NCBI GenBank assembly: GCA_002270565.1
Contig: NQMI01000098.1
Location: 93,711 to 157,710 of the forward strand
DNA: 64,000 nt
Direction: 5' to 3'
DNA from: Stenocarpella maydis
Taxonomy: Eukaryota; Ascomycota; Sordariomycetes; Diaporthales; Diaporthaceae
Every line of letters begins with the position of its first letter. The stretch's first letter is position 1. The translations under genes and the position numbers were made by a program. The notes under the pieces are model-generated. The model made no database searches. It was not told the origin of the DNA and saw nothing but the letters and a program-made list of their open reading frames with translations. Positions 1 to 10,414 of the stretch are shown one piece after another.

Positions 1-527
1 CACAGATGGAGACCGGGGTAGGTACCGGTAGGTCCAAGATGGGGACTGCGCTTTCTATACATCACCAGGTGGTATTATGCATATACAGCCGCCCACCTAC
101 CTGGCTGCGGACTGCAGACCGCATTCCAGCCTATCTGGCGCAGGCTAGCCCAGCCCCAGTCCTTTGGTGACCGAGAGGAGGAGCACAGCAGCACACAGCC
201 CCGGGATCGCCTCTTACCTGCATATCACCTCACCCCAGCTCCTCCCAGCTGGCTTTCATGTAACACACGGCGGTCTTACTAGTCCTTGCGATGGTCAAAT
301 CCGTCAAAACCCTCCCTGCGTCCCCGTCCGGTCTGTGTGTCTTCTTACACGCCATCCTCTGCCGTTCTACCCCGTATCTCCCGCTTGTTTTATCCCTTGA
401 CTGCCCCCCCCCCCAAACCCCTCGGTGCTTGTCTGCCTCAAGTGCTATTACCTTAATTACCCTCCTTGTCTTCAAGGCCGCCTCAACAACCAGTCCATGT
501 CCTTTAGCTCCGTATAACGTCTTCACA
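1..527. other. Intergenic, no gene recognised
   Basis: I see no recognisable coding segment or RNA here. The last 150 bases or so are the presumed 5' leader of the membrane-protein gene that starts at 528. Pyrimidine-rich stretches near 395-420 are typical of fungal promoters and leaders. Confidence 0.5.
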
Positions 528-1998
528 ATGGGCTGGGGGCTCACGCGATGGATAGTCTCGGTGCGAGCGGTGCAGCTCATAGGGTCCTTCATCCCGGGCG
601 CACTCAACGGTTGGCTGCTTTACTACATTTACACCAAGGAGCTCGGCTTGGCGCAGACCATGGTCATTCTACAGATACTAGTATGTTGTCTCGACAGGCT
701 CCTGATCACCAGTCTTCAACATGGCATCCCTTCCTTCTGGCGACCGGCCTCATTAGCTGTGAATACGCCGAATTCTGGAGGGCATCCTGTTCCTGACCGA
801 TGCCATAGATCACTCTCGTTTTCTTTTACACATTACTGTCACTCCTCGTGATGAACGGTTACAAGGGCTCCAAACAAGCCGCATGGGTAACTGGCAACAT
901 ATGCTTTGACATCGCCTTCTGCTTTTTCGCCGTGGCCATCACTTCCATACTGGCTTACACAGGTGTCCCGATGAACTGTAGTGGGCTGTCAAAAGCAATT
1001 ACTGGTATGCCTCTATTCTGCCTATTAACCAAGCACTTGTTAACAGGGGCACCTTGAATTTAGTGGACCTTGATGAGGCAAGTTTACTTGGGAGGAAAGG
1101 ATTCACCACGACCGGCTTCAGCAATAACCCGGGCCAAAACAAGGGCACGCTGGACCAATACTGTGGAATGGAGCGCGCCTTCTACTTCATTGCCCTCTGT
1201 ATCATGTGCGTGTCCCATAGTCCCCATTGAGCTTCTCGCAACTGGTACATCCTACTGACACCATGTAGCCTGAGCTATATCATCACAATCATACTGTCGG
1301 TCATCGGCGTATGCCAGCTGCGGATGCACACCGAGGACGCGCGTCAAAAGCGGCTCAAGAAGGAGCATGAGGAGACGATGCAACATAAAATCCAGGACGA
1401 GGAGGCGTCCGCGTCGCCGACCCCGGCGCAAAGCACCTCGCCGGTCATGCCGCAGAGCAATCGAGAACTCCTTTCAGCAACGAGCATCCGCTCCAGCACT
1501 CACCACAGCCCGACGTCACGGCCAACGTACCACACCACACCACCGACATCAGGTAGGCCCACCCGCCCAGGCCTGAGATACGCCGACTCGATGCCGGTCC
1601 CATCCTCGTCCTCAGCATCGTCATCATCCGCACACCGCCCACGGCAGCCCCCGCCCCTCGAGCCGGTCTCCCCGCTCTCGCCAGACTCACCGCTCTCCTC
1701 CTCCTCCTCCGCCGAAGGGCCTCTCCCGCACGACCGGGGTTTCATCCTGTCCCCCACGGACGTGAGCGCCAACCTGGCCATGGTGGCCGACGGCTCGCGG
1801 TACACCCCGTATCATCATCATCACCACCGGCAGGGCGGCGCCGATAACAACAGCAACGGGGGCCTGCCGCCGTACTCGCCGGGAAACAACATGCGGGCGA
1901 TGAGGGGCCACGGCTCAGAGAGTAATGATATCCGGCTGAGTGAGTATGTGAAGGGGGCGACCGCTGCGCAGGATATGAAGGATTCGAATGGGTTCTGA
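528..1998 (+). CDS. MARVEL-like four-helix membrane protein with disordered C-terminal tail
   Basis: Four exons can be modelled: 528-680, 809-987, 1047-1205 and 1269-1998. They join in frame to about 406 residues. The first half holds four hydrophobic helices: around IGSFIPGALNGWLLYYIY, a second ending in LLSLLVMNGY, a third at FDIAFCFFAVAITSILAYTG and a fourth at LSYIITIILSVIGVCQL. An extracellular loop with a single Cys, followed by a CG motif, lies between helices 3 and 4. This topology fits fungal MARVEL-domain or related plasma-membrane proteins. The C-terminal 220 residues are low-complexity Ser/Pro/His/Gly-rich and are probably a disordered cytoplasmic tail, with a charged RQKRLKKEHEE stretch just after helix 4. 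The function is unknown. The assignment rests on topology and hydrophobic pattern, and no catalytic motif is visible. Confidence 0.7.
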
Positions 1999-4742
1999 GG
2001 CTCAGGATGGCGGGGGCCGGGGGGCGGGTCTCCCTGTTGGTGAAAATGGAGGACGGAGGGGTCGTTCTGGACGGCTGTGGAAGAGATATCCCTGGTGGAG
2101 CTAGAGGTCAATCATAATAAAGTTCAAATATGCCAATGGTGATAGTATTAATGATGGGCGGTAAGCGTAGGCTAGTAGGGCTCTTGCAAGAAAATCAGTG
2201 AGTAATAAATCCAATCATAAGTGACACTACTAGACCAGTGCGTCTTGAGGGAAAAGAGCTACACGTGGTCCCACGCGTCCTATCGACTATTTCTGTTCCT
2301 TTCCGTTCTGGCTCGGAGGCGTACGCCAGGGTTGAAGGGTGCTTTCGGTGCCAGCTCAGGTGCCAGCTCGGCCGTCAACGGCTCATTCATTGTCTGAAGC
2401 AACACAGGGAGAGATTTGTCTCGACTCGAGGCAATATATTATATACTGCTGGTATCTAACACATTACCCAGCGACATCATCGACAGCATCACGTACGACC
2501 TGTGCTTCTGCTTGCTCCCAATACCGCCGTGCCGCACGTCCAACCGCCTTTCAGCACGTCTCTTGCCCTGGCCCACCATTCGGAGCGGACGGGCGACTTC
2601 GAATAGGAACCCGGGGCCAGTATCGTTTCTTCAAGTTACAAAAGGTGATTCCGATCGTGGTCTCCCCCGAACTTTCCATTTACATTTGGGCGAGCACATA
2701 GTACCTGGTTCGCGGCATGGAATGTGTAGAGGACATGTGGTTGCTTGTTGGCTGGTGCTAGTACTACTCAGGGATTCCGGTGCCTTGCTTGGTCGTCCTT
2801 CCTTCTGCTGTACATACCTCTAGACCTCTCGGCTGACAGTCTCGTCTAAGATGGGAAGTTACGAGTAAAAGGGCGCCGGTCGTGCATGAGAAGAGTTGAG
2901 CTATTGTAGAAGAGTCACGACGCGTGCCCTGGCGCCTGGCAGTTATCAAATTATTACGGCTAGAGTGATACAGGTATCGCGAATGATCCTTCCGGTGAAC
3001 TTGATGGCAATCCAAATCACAATATTTGTCATCTCTCAGATACTGAATCATTGGAAAATCATGGCTCGTGGCAAGTGCAGCTGCCGTACTCGGAGCTTGA
3101 GTTGCTTAGGTTGGCGGAGGACGTGAATTTCTCACGAACGCTAGTTATCGTGCTGGGAGGAATTCGAGTTTCCGATTCTGTGTGAATACATGGGTAAAAA
3201 CGAATTCGTTGATTCTTCGAATCGCACAAGGTTGGGACCCATATGAGCATCTAGGAGGAATAGTCCATCATTTTGCTCGCCTTGCCAACGACATGTCTGC
3301 GGATGTTGCGCTCCCAGAGGGTGCCGAAAAATAGTACTTGTCTTTGACTATCGTCGGCAGGTGGCACTCGCCTTTATAGTTCCAGAGAGGGAGAAAATCT
3401 GCCTGCTCCTGCCGCTTGGCAGACTGGAGTCACGTATAGTTGTTTCGTCCGCTTGTCTCCAGATGTCTGCCGTCTGTTTCGCGATGAGGTGTGTCCGCGT
3501 CTGCGCTTTCCCACTCTTGCAATGTTATTGTTGGATGAGTCTTCTCCATAGTCTTAAAATGCTTCTGCACCTTTGTCCTGCCTATTTTACTTTTTCTACT
3601 CTTGTTATCTTTTTATCTCTGCTACAGCCAACATTCTCAGCAACGCACACAAGCAATCATCACGGCAGTTACTCCCCACAAACCGGACAGTACCTTGGCC
3701 ACCCCCGATAATACTGGCTATCCATCATATCCAGTTGTTCTTGTTTCATTCCTGCATCATCTCGTCTTCACACCTTTTGGGGCACTCGCCCTCACATTGT
3801 CTCAGTTTCCTGCCTTCAAGCCCCTGCTCAACACAGCAAGCTGCTCCGGGCGTGCACTGCCGCGGAACTCGCCAGGCTGCTGGCCCTGTGGGAGGCAGAA
3901 TGCCATCATTGACAATATCGCGATCCAAGATCCCGGCGCGCCGGGTATGAAAAGGTGGGTATCGTGATGAGAGGCTTATCGAAGGAACTGAGCTCTTTTT
4001 TTGCTGTGATGATATCCACTACCTTGAACAAGTCGCGGTTTTTCTACGGTTTTTCCTGCGACCTGCCAGCTTTATGATGATGGAAAAACTCACTTTTTTT
4101 ATAGCTGTCCTCCCTCGCTCGATCGCTCGACCTTCTAGCGTGGGTCCGTCATGGGCCGGATGGCGGTATTTCAAATGTTTGTACCTAGGTACCTAGGTAG
4201 TTAATGATGATGGGCCTGGTGTGTGTTCGCACATTGTTAGTGTGGCACCTGGATTCAAGCTTGATCTGCTATGTATGTATAGGCGTCGAATTCAACTTGG
4301 ATTCGCCCCCAGCTTCTGCGCCCCCCACCCCACAACCCCCCCGGAACCTTGTGACATGCTATATGTGCACCTTCGCGCCCGCGTAAGATGCAAGTGTTGC
4401 TTGGTGTGTCTCATGGTCGCTTATTAGTCTGGCCACTCACGTGCTCAGTGAGTTAGTTCTGTTCTAAACAACACAGTCACTATCTACTAATGATACTAAC
4501 ATCTCCTTGAGTACCTAGGTAGACAGAGACCATCCCAAGTGTCCTGAGGAATGACACAAGTGCGCTCGGGACCGAAGGCCGGCACTTGGCTGGTGCCACA
4601 GCAGTATATTGTCAAGATCTACATGTATAAGCTTATCCGGCATACATGTCGGTGATATTAGTGCTGACCTGGCGCAGGTCCCGAGCGGCAATTGTAATCG
4701 GATTCATTACGAACGTGTCATCCAGCGCCACAATCTTCGGAA
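1999..4742. other. Long intergenic region, no gene recognised
   Basis: This 2.7-kb stretch has only short open frames without family signatures. It carries the palindrome ACCTAGGT as a head-to-tail pair at 4183-4198 and again at 4513-4520. Pyrimidine-rich and homopolymer runs occur around 3585-3625 and 4100. It separates two convergently transcribed genes. Confidence 0.5.
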
Positions 4743-7133
4743 TTAGGCCCGCATAAGATCAAACCCGGCCGACGCGGAGTAACTGGGTGGACGGTCTTCC
4801 AGGGCGCGCCCCCAGCTCGGTGACTCGGTGGTCCCGAGGTTTACCTCGACAGTCCAGCCCTCGGTGAAGACCTCGTGCCCGATCCAGCTCCGCGTCCAGG
4901 TCTGGCCGTTGACGCTGACGTTCTGGATGTATATGCTCTCATATCCCGGGTCCCACCCGTCCGCGACCCTGACGGTGGCCGTCTTGCCAGTGATGGGATG
5001 CGTGACGCTCACGGAGCGGAAGAAGGGCGCCGAGATGAGGTAGACGTCCTGCCCTGCCACGGGGAACAGGCCCAGCATGCTGAAGAAGAGGAAGCTCCCC
5101 ATGGCGCCCGAGTCGTCGTTGCCGGGCAGGCCCTCCGGCGTCGCGGTGAAGGACCCCGGGATGTAACCGTGGATCCGCGCCGCCGACAAGCCCGGCCGCC
5201 CGGCGTAGTGGTACAGCCACACCGTCGAGAAGACGGGCTCGTTGGAGATATCCGCCAGCGCGGAGCCGTGGAAGTAGGACAGGCGCTCCACGAAGGCCTC
5301 GTCGCCGCCCATGCGCGAGATGAGCCCCGCCGTGTCGTGCGCGACCAGGAACTGGTACTGCCAGATGCTGGCCTCGAACGTCTCGGACGGGTTGGTCGTG
5401 AGCGAGCAGAAGCCCGCCAGCGTGGAGCAGGCTATGGGGTCCTGGAACCCCCACGTGCCGTTGAGGTATTTCGGCTGGAAGAAGCCCGCGAAGCCCGTGT
5501 CGCTGCCGTTGATGAGGGACGTCTGGTCCTCCCGCCACAGGTTCTGCCAGTTGGTGCTCCTCTCGAGGTACTTGGCGTGTAGGTCCGCCCTCCCCAGACC
5601 CTGCGCGAGCGTGGCGAGGTTGAAGTCGTTGTATGAGTACTCGAGCGTGCGAGAGACGCTGCGCGAGTTGGTGCCGAAGCCGACGGGGTCGAAGTCGAGG
5701 TAGGGGATATATCCAAGCTTCTTCCAGCTGGCGAGCCCGCCGCGGCCATGCTTGGACCACTCTAGTGGCTCGACCTCTGCGTCCTTGGTGACGGCCTCGA
5801 GGGCGAGATCCCAGTCGATACTAGACGACAGGTTCTTGACGTACGCGTCTGCCAGCACTACGTCCGCGTTGGACCCGCCCTGGGTCCAGCCATTGGACAG
5901 CGACATATGGCAGTCCGGCAGCCAGCCCTCGTGGCGGTACATGTCGAGCAGCGAGTTGACCATCTGCGCCTGGGCGGCCGGGTCTATGATGGTCAGCAGT
6001 GGGTGCTGAACGCGGAACGAGTCCCAGATGCAGTAGTACGAGTCGAAGTATGGGATGCCGCTGTCCCAGTGCGGGTTTTCGCCTGTATAGTTCTGCGGCG
6101 ACATCATGGCCCTGTATATCCCACTCCAGAAGCTGGTCTGGAGGTCGGTACTCGCACCGCCTGCGTCCACCGATACTGGGCCTAGCTTCTGCCTCCACGA
6201 GTCCTGCGCCGCACTGACGAGCTCGTCGAAGCTCTCGGCCGGATCTGGAATCTCCGACTCGGCGGTGCTGCAGGCCTGCTCCGAGCTGATGAAACTTATT
6301 CCCATCCTGGCCGTGATTGTGTTGTTCGCCAGCCCTGAAAACCTGGCAAAGCCACCTGCCTCGAGGAAGAACAGGTTGAAGCCCCTGGTCACAAACAAGT
6401 CCTTCGGTTCCGTCCCTGCCCGGTTATTCACCCAGACGCCGTTTTCGTACATGCTTGCGCCAAAGAAGTCGACGCAGAAATGCATCACGTAGGACCCAGC
6501 CCCGAAGCTGGGCAGAAATGTGCCGTTGCCAGTCATGCGCCCGGTGTCCGCATCAACACTGATGGAGGCATTCTGGCGGCTCTGCCAGAGGTCTGTCAAG
6601 TCCAGCAAGATCAAGGGGTGCGAGGCGTTCCCGCCGCCACCCAGGGCTCCCGAGAAGTCGAATCGATAGAGCGCCGTACGCTCCGCAACCGTCATCTCGG
6701 CGCCGACCCCGGACTGCAGCCGCACGCTGAAGTGCCCGGGGCGGGCGACCACGCTGTCGCCGACGTACGGGAGCTTCCTATCGCCGATGCGGAAGCCGCA
6801 GCTGTTCACGTCCGAGTCGTCGGGGCACACCTGCGGGAACAGCGGGAAGTTGCCCAGGCTGGGGTTCCCGCCCGTCCCGGAGTCGTGGACGGAGCTGAAC
6901 CCGGTGACGTTGCTCCCGTCTGTGGCAAACCCGCCCGTGTTCTGGCCATCGACGTTGGCTACGGCCTTGGCAAGGCCGTAGGGGAGGGAGGCGCCCGCGA
7001 AGACATTGCCGCCGTTTGTGGAGCCTATGAGGGGGTCGACGAATTCCAGGGGGTCCGAGGTGGTATTTGTGGTGTTCTGCGCGAGGGCTCGGGGGGATAT
7101 GATTGCGAGGAGCGAGACCAGGAGGTAGGCCAT
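4743..7133 (-). CDS. Secreted GH92 family alpha-1,2-mannosidase
   Basis: A single exon encodes about 796 residues. I start it at the ATG at 7133 because that Met begins a clean signal peptide (MAYLLVSLLAIISPRALA). Ten further codons upstream stay open but have no ATG. Family 92 hallmarks appear in order: DPLIGSTNGGNVFAGASLPYG near the mature N-terminus, WDSFRVQHPLLTIIDP and SNADVVLADAYVK mid-protein, and GNDDSGAMGSF near the C-terminus with the acidic residues expected at the calcium-bound active site. Known GH92 enzymes are calcium-dependent exo-alpha-mannosidases that trim N-glycans and mannoproteins. A secreted fungal copy is probably nutritional or cell-wall related. It looks intact and is GC-rich. 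Nothing ties it to the secondary-metabolite cluster. Confidence 0.93.
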   Translation of the reverse strand: MAYLLVSLLAIISPRALAQNTTNTTSDPLEFVDPLIGSTNGGNVFAGASLPYGLAKAVANVDGQNTGGFATDGSNVTGFSSVHDSGTGGNPSLGNFPLFPQVCPDDSDVNSCGFRIGDRKLPYVGDSVVARPGHFSVRLQSGVGAEMTVAERTALYRFDFSGALGGGGNASHPLILLDLTDLWQSRQNASISVDADTGRMTGNGTFLPSFGAGSYVMHFCVDFFGASMYENGVWVNNRAGTEPKDLFVTRGFNLFFLEAGGFARFSGLANNTITARMGISFISSEQACSTAESEIPDPAESFDELVSAAQDSWRQKLGPVSVDAGGASTDLQTSFWSGIYRAMMSPQNYTGENPHWDSGIPYFDSYYCIWDSFRVQHPLLTIIDPAAQAQMVNSLLDMYRHEGWLPDCHMSLSNGWTQGGSNADVVLADAYVKNLSSSIDWDLALEAVTKDAEVEPLEWSKHGRGGLASWKKLGYIPYLDFDPVGFGTNSRSVSRTLEYSYNDFNLATLAQGLGRADLHAKYLERSTNWQNLWREDQTSLINGSDTGFAGFFQPKYLNGTWGFQDPIACSTLAGFCSLTTNPSETFEASIWQYQFLVAHDTAGLISRMGGDEAFVERLSYFHGSALADISNEPVFSTVWLYHYAGRPGLSAARIHGYIPGSFTATPEGLPGNDDSGAMGSFLFFSMLGLFPVAGQDVYLISAPFFRSVSVTHPITGKTATVRVADGWDPGYESIYIQNVSVNGQTWTRSWIGHEVFTEGWTVEVNLGTTESPSWGRALEDRPPSYSASAGFDLMRA

Positions 7134-7261
7134 GCTCGACTTGCGTCGATTGTGAGGAGGCAATAGAGATCGAGACTGCTAGTTATTATATGTCGGATGA
7201 CTGACTCGGTGCCGTGGTGCTATGTGAGATCTGCGACCTATTATTCGTCCCACACCTCCGC

Positions 7262-7268
7262 ATTTATA
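7262..7268 (-). promoter_or_regulatory. TATA-like box of the GH92 gene
   Basis: On the minus strand the sequence reads TATAAAT, about 130 bases upstream of the GH92 start codon. Position and sequence are the only support. Confidence 0.35.
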
Positions 7269-8629
7269 CGTGATGCCCTGCCTCGCTGTTACGTCGACGA
7301 ATAGTGACGCGCTTTACCCCGCGTATACCCCAGAATGGGCAGGTGATTTAGCCTTGCTGGATACGGGAGGAAACCTTTATGTGGTTGCAGATCGCACCGG
7401 GGTCCGAGTCTCGGCATTGTTTTCTCGGAGACATGTGCAGACCATGAACTCCACCTATGTATCGCAACATGGATTTTATAAACCATATCTGGATACACAA
7501 CAAGCAGTATGAATTCCATCTCGTACTGACTATTCTTACTCACAGCTTCCACATGACATGAAGTTCGCTTGATGAGTATGCTATGGGTAGCCTACTCTGG
7601 AGTCATCGTGCCGTAGTGGCTCAGGACCCTGTCTATTCACTTCGCGCGTTAATTCAACGTACTTAGGTATTAGCTCACACCTCTCTTCCTTGCTACACTA
7701 ATTTTAAGTTCAAATCAGGCTTGCGCAAACCATATCATGCTGGCGATTTGATGACCAGACACGGAATGGCACCCGTTACTCAGGATTCCCTTGCATATCC
7801 TGGCCATGGTTCTCTCCGAGCTTGAGATTGGCCATTAGGAGTCACCGTGTGCTGTACGCAGCATACCAAGACGACCCCACTGCCGTCCTCAAGTCCATCC
7901 TCCGAAACAAATCCCGCCCGGCCTCATGCGATATACAGTCACCGCTTACAAGGCGCGCAATATTGGTCGCGACGATAAGGAAGCCCCGGATGAACTCCTG
8001 GTGCGGTCCCTGGCCGCGACCTCGACAAGGGCGGTGTTACTTTCCGGGAGTGGGTTTTGAGGCCCAGAATCGTTAAAAACACCCATCTAACTCATCCGGG
8101 CTTACCGCCGCACTAAGCAGCACCCAACCCGTCCTTGATCACTTCTCCTGCCGCTTCCTCGCCGACACCCTGCCTTTCGAGCCGAAGGTGTTGGGTTCCA
8201 TTCTTTCGGGGTCCGCTGAAGTCTCGGGAAATGAGGTCTTATGCGCATGTAGTTGGTTTCCTCTTAATCCGGTTACACATGCAACTGAGCGCATGTAGTC
8301 AGAGCCAGCGGAACAATGAAGGTGTGTTTCTCCTTTGGCTTGTTTGATCTGGGGAAGAGGCCTGGAGGTTGGCGCTGCAATAGCTGCAAAGAAAAATAGG
8401 CTTGCAACTCAGCGATGTGCAGACGATCTGATGCCAACCCGGCAAGCAAGGGAGTCTTTTCCAAGAGAGCACCGGCTTCCCTCATGCCCATCAGCAGCTT
8501 CTCCGACGCAATAAATGACTGCTCGGGGCGTATTTCCTGTTCCATGTGGACCGTGAGTGGTGGCGAGGAGGTTTTCCAGGCTGCAAAGCAACATGCGCTG
8601 CTAAGTACGCCAGAGGCGTATGTCACCCG
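7269..8629. other. Intergenic, no intact gene
   Basis: No intact gene is visible. The right end (about 8400-8629) may hold further unrecognisable remains of the diterpene cyclase relic that follows, but I cannot align them. Confidence 0.4.
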
Positions 8630-9247
8630 TCCGGCACAAGCCACTGACTGGGCTGGTCGAAGTCGATATGACCAATCAAGCCTTCAAGGGAATGATGAAC
8701 TGTGGACGCGGTTTTACCTAATCCTGCAGGTGTTAATTTAGCTAGCTTAGCATGACGAACCGATTGCAGAGAGTCGGGCTCGGGAAAGTCTATGGTCACT
8801 CCTTCGTTGCAGCAGACTCAGGAGAGATATTGTCAAGATTTCGAACCCAACTTGGTCAGTTGAATACATGTACCATTTGTTCAACATGCGTTCCAAGGCA
8901 TTCTCCCCTTTTTGGTTTCTATTTTTTCAGCCCTCGCGGTCTGGCTGCATTTTTAGATGCTTCGTCGGAGAGAGAAGAGCCGCGAGAGCGTTAACGATGC
9001 CACCAAATGGCGTGGCGTAGGACTCCCAAGCACCGCATGGCTTCTATTGTGCTATAATAAAATCAAAGAATCCAGAGAATAGCCATTGGCTGGCATTAGT
9101 CTGGGAAGGTTCAGGTTTTCGCAGCATGGAAAGCCACGCCGTGTCGTAGATCGAGGCCGAGATGTAACCGAAGTCCTCGCCAGCAGAACAGCGTGCTGCC
9201 CGCGAGGCAAGAATAGCGGTTGCCTGTCTATTCAGTGAGAAACCCAT
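8630..9247 (-). pseudogene. Diterpene cyclase (CPS/KS-type) N-terminal relic
   Basis: Read on the minus strand from an ATG at 9247, three consecutive pieces match the N-terminal beta/gamma region of fungal copalyl diphosphate/kaurene synthases, in the right order. The first holds SIYDTAWLSM and WLFSGFFDFI. The second follows after an in-frame TAG and holds WESYATPFGGIVNALAALL. The third, after frameshifts, holds VGFEILTISLLSLL, then DFPEPDSLQSVRHAKLAKL and HSLEGLIGHIDFD, ending in a stop. The catalytic DxDD and DDxxD regions would lie further along and are not visible. An intact family member is about 900-1,000 residues, and only about 200 residue equivalents remain here. I call it a dead, truncated copy, perhaps the remnant of a former terpene cluster. 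Confidence 0.72.
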
Positions 9248-10301
9248 AGCTGCTGTGAGAGATGGGAATTTTGAGATATCAAAATGTGAAACACAGCTCT
9301 CTAACGTGTATCAAAAATCAGTATTCTGGATATGTGCCGCGCGATGAAGTAGGTATCGGGTCGCAGCATCTTCGACCAGCATCGTCTCTCCAACTCATTA
9401 GTACGTACTGATTGTCTCCGATCCACCGCTATAATTTGCGGCTACAGTATTACCTCCCATACCGTGAGAATTGCCGGGCAGTGCCTCGCAGTCGGAAGTG
9501 GGAGCAGCACAACGTGGATCCGACAGATAGCTATTATGGTTGATTAAGGCTTCTGTAGTATGTGGCGGCGAAATGACTGCCTATCTAGATCGTAATTTTA
9601 CGCGTAGTGATGATCAGTTACCATTTTTAATTCAATCTACGCCACGGGGCGAACAAAGTAAACACAATCACACGGTTGATACTCCGATCAGAAGCCACGG
9701 GCTCTCCGAAAAGTCGGCGATAGATGTGCCGTAAAAGGACCATGTACCGTATTCGAACCAGAGCGTAAAAGAAATGCAGGTTGAGAATGCATCTGAATGC
9801 TCGATCCTATTGTGACAGGAAACTTGCGTCTTTGAGCCATGTAGGAAGTAGTAGCCATCTCACACTCACGTCCAGGCCAAACACTCAAGCGCACGCAAGT
9901 ACCGTACCGGTGCTATGAGGCATACTGCTACTATAGCCCGCAGGGCTAGAGAATCCTAGAGTTCAAGCCGTGCTTGGGGGGCTATGATAACTCCAGGGGC
10001 TAGAGTTATACTATTTTAGTTATAAGAATTATATGGCCCTAAGAAGTACCCAGGGGCAACTAGACCAAACATACCTGATCCATCTCCAAGGGCTGCTAAC
10101 ACTCATTTGGTATACCTAGGTATGTACAGTGTGAGGCGCTTGCCATTTCATATGGCTCTACTTAGGAACCGAGGTAGTTGGTAGCCTTCGTAAGCAGGAG
10201 CGTTACACAAAGCTCGCGTAGCTGCACGTGCCTACCCAAGTAGGTACCTAGGTAGGTAGCTGAGGAGGGGCTCGAGGTGACACCAATAGAACACGCAGCT
10301 G
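9248..10301. other. Intergenic, no gene recognised
   Basis: No coding segment is recognisable. Between about 9940 and 10260 there are several CTAGG/CCTAG-containing palindromic bits, including exact ACCTAGGT at 10114-10121 and 10246-10253. Confidence 0.5.
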
Positions 10302-10309
10302 CATAAAAG
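10283..10309 (+). promoter_or_regulatory. CAAT and TATA-like promoter of the amidase gene
   Basis: CCAAT lies at 10283-10287 and CATAAAAG at 10302-10309, about 105 bases before the chosen amidase start. An out-of-frame ATG at 10326 overlaps the main start and would act as an upstream ORF if it were transcribed. Confidence 0.4.
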
Positions 10310-10414
10310 CTCAGGAGCCCCAGCCATGCTCACCTCGTCAACCACCTTCCAGTCTCACCCAGGCCAGATCGCAATCGTCCACCGAGCGCCCGCCAACCCA
10401 GCCACGCCGCCAGG

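Noticed and set aside
3361..3967. Overlapping hydrophobic small frames around 3.4-4.0 kb
   Set aside because: The hydrophobicity comes from pyrimidine-rich DNA. There is no start context, intron pattern or family match.
4875..5582. Long open frame on the plus strand opposite the GH92 gene
   Set aside because: It is the complement of a GC-rich intact gene. Its composition (Arg/Ala/Val/Gly-rich) and lack of motifs mark it as a shadow.
7270..7512. Small plus-strand frame downstream of the GH92 promoter
   Set aside because: No family signature and it overlaps the likely promoter of the GH92 gene.
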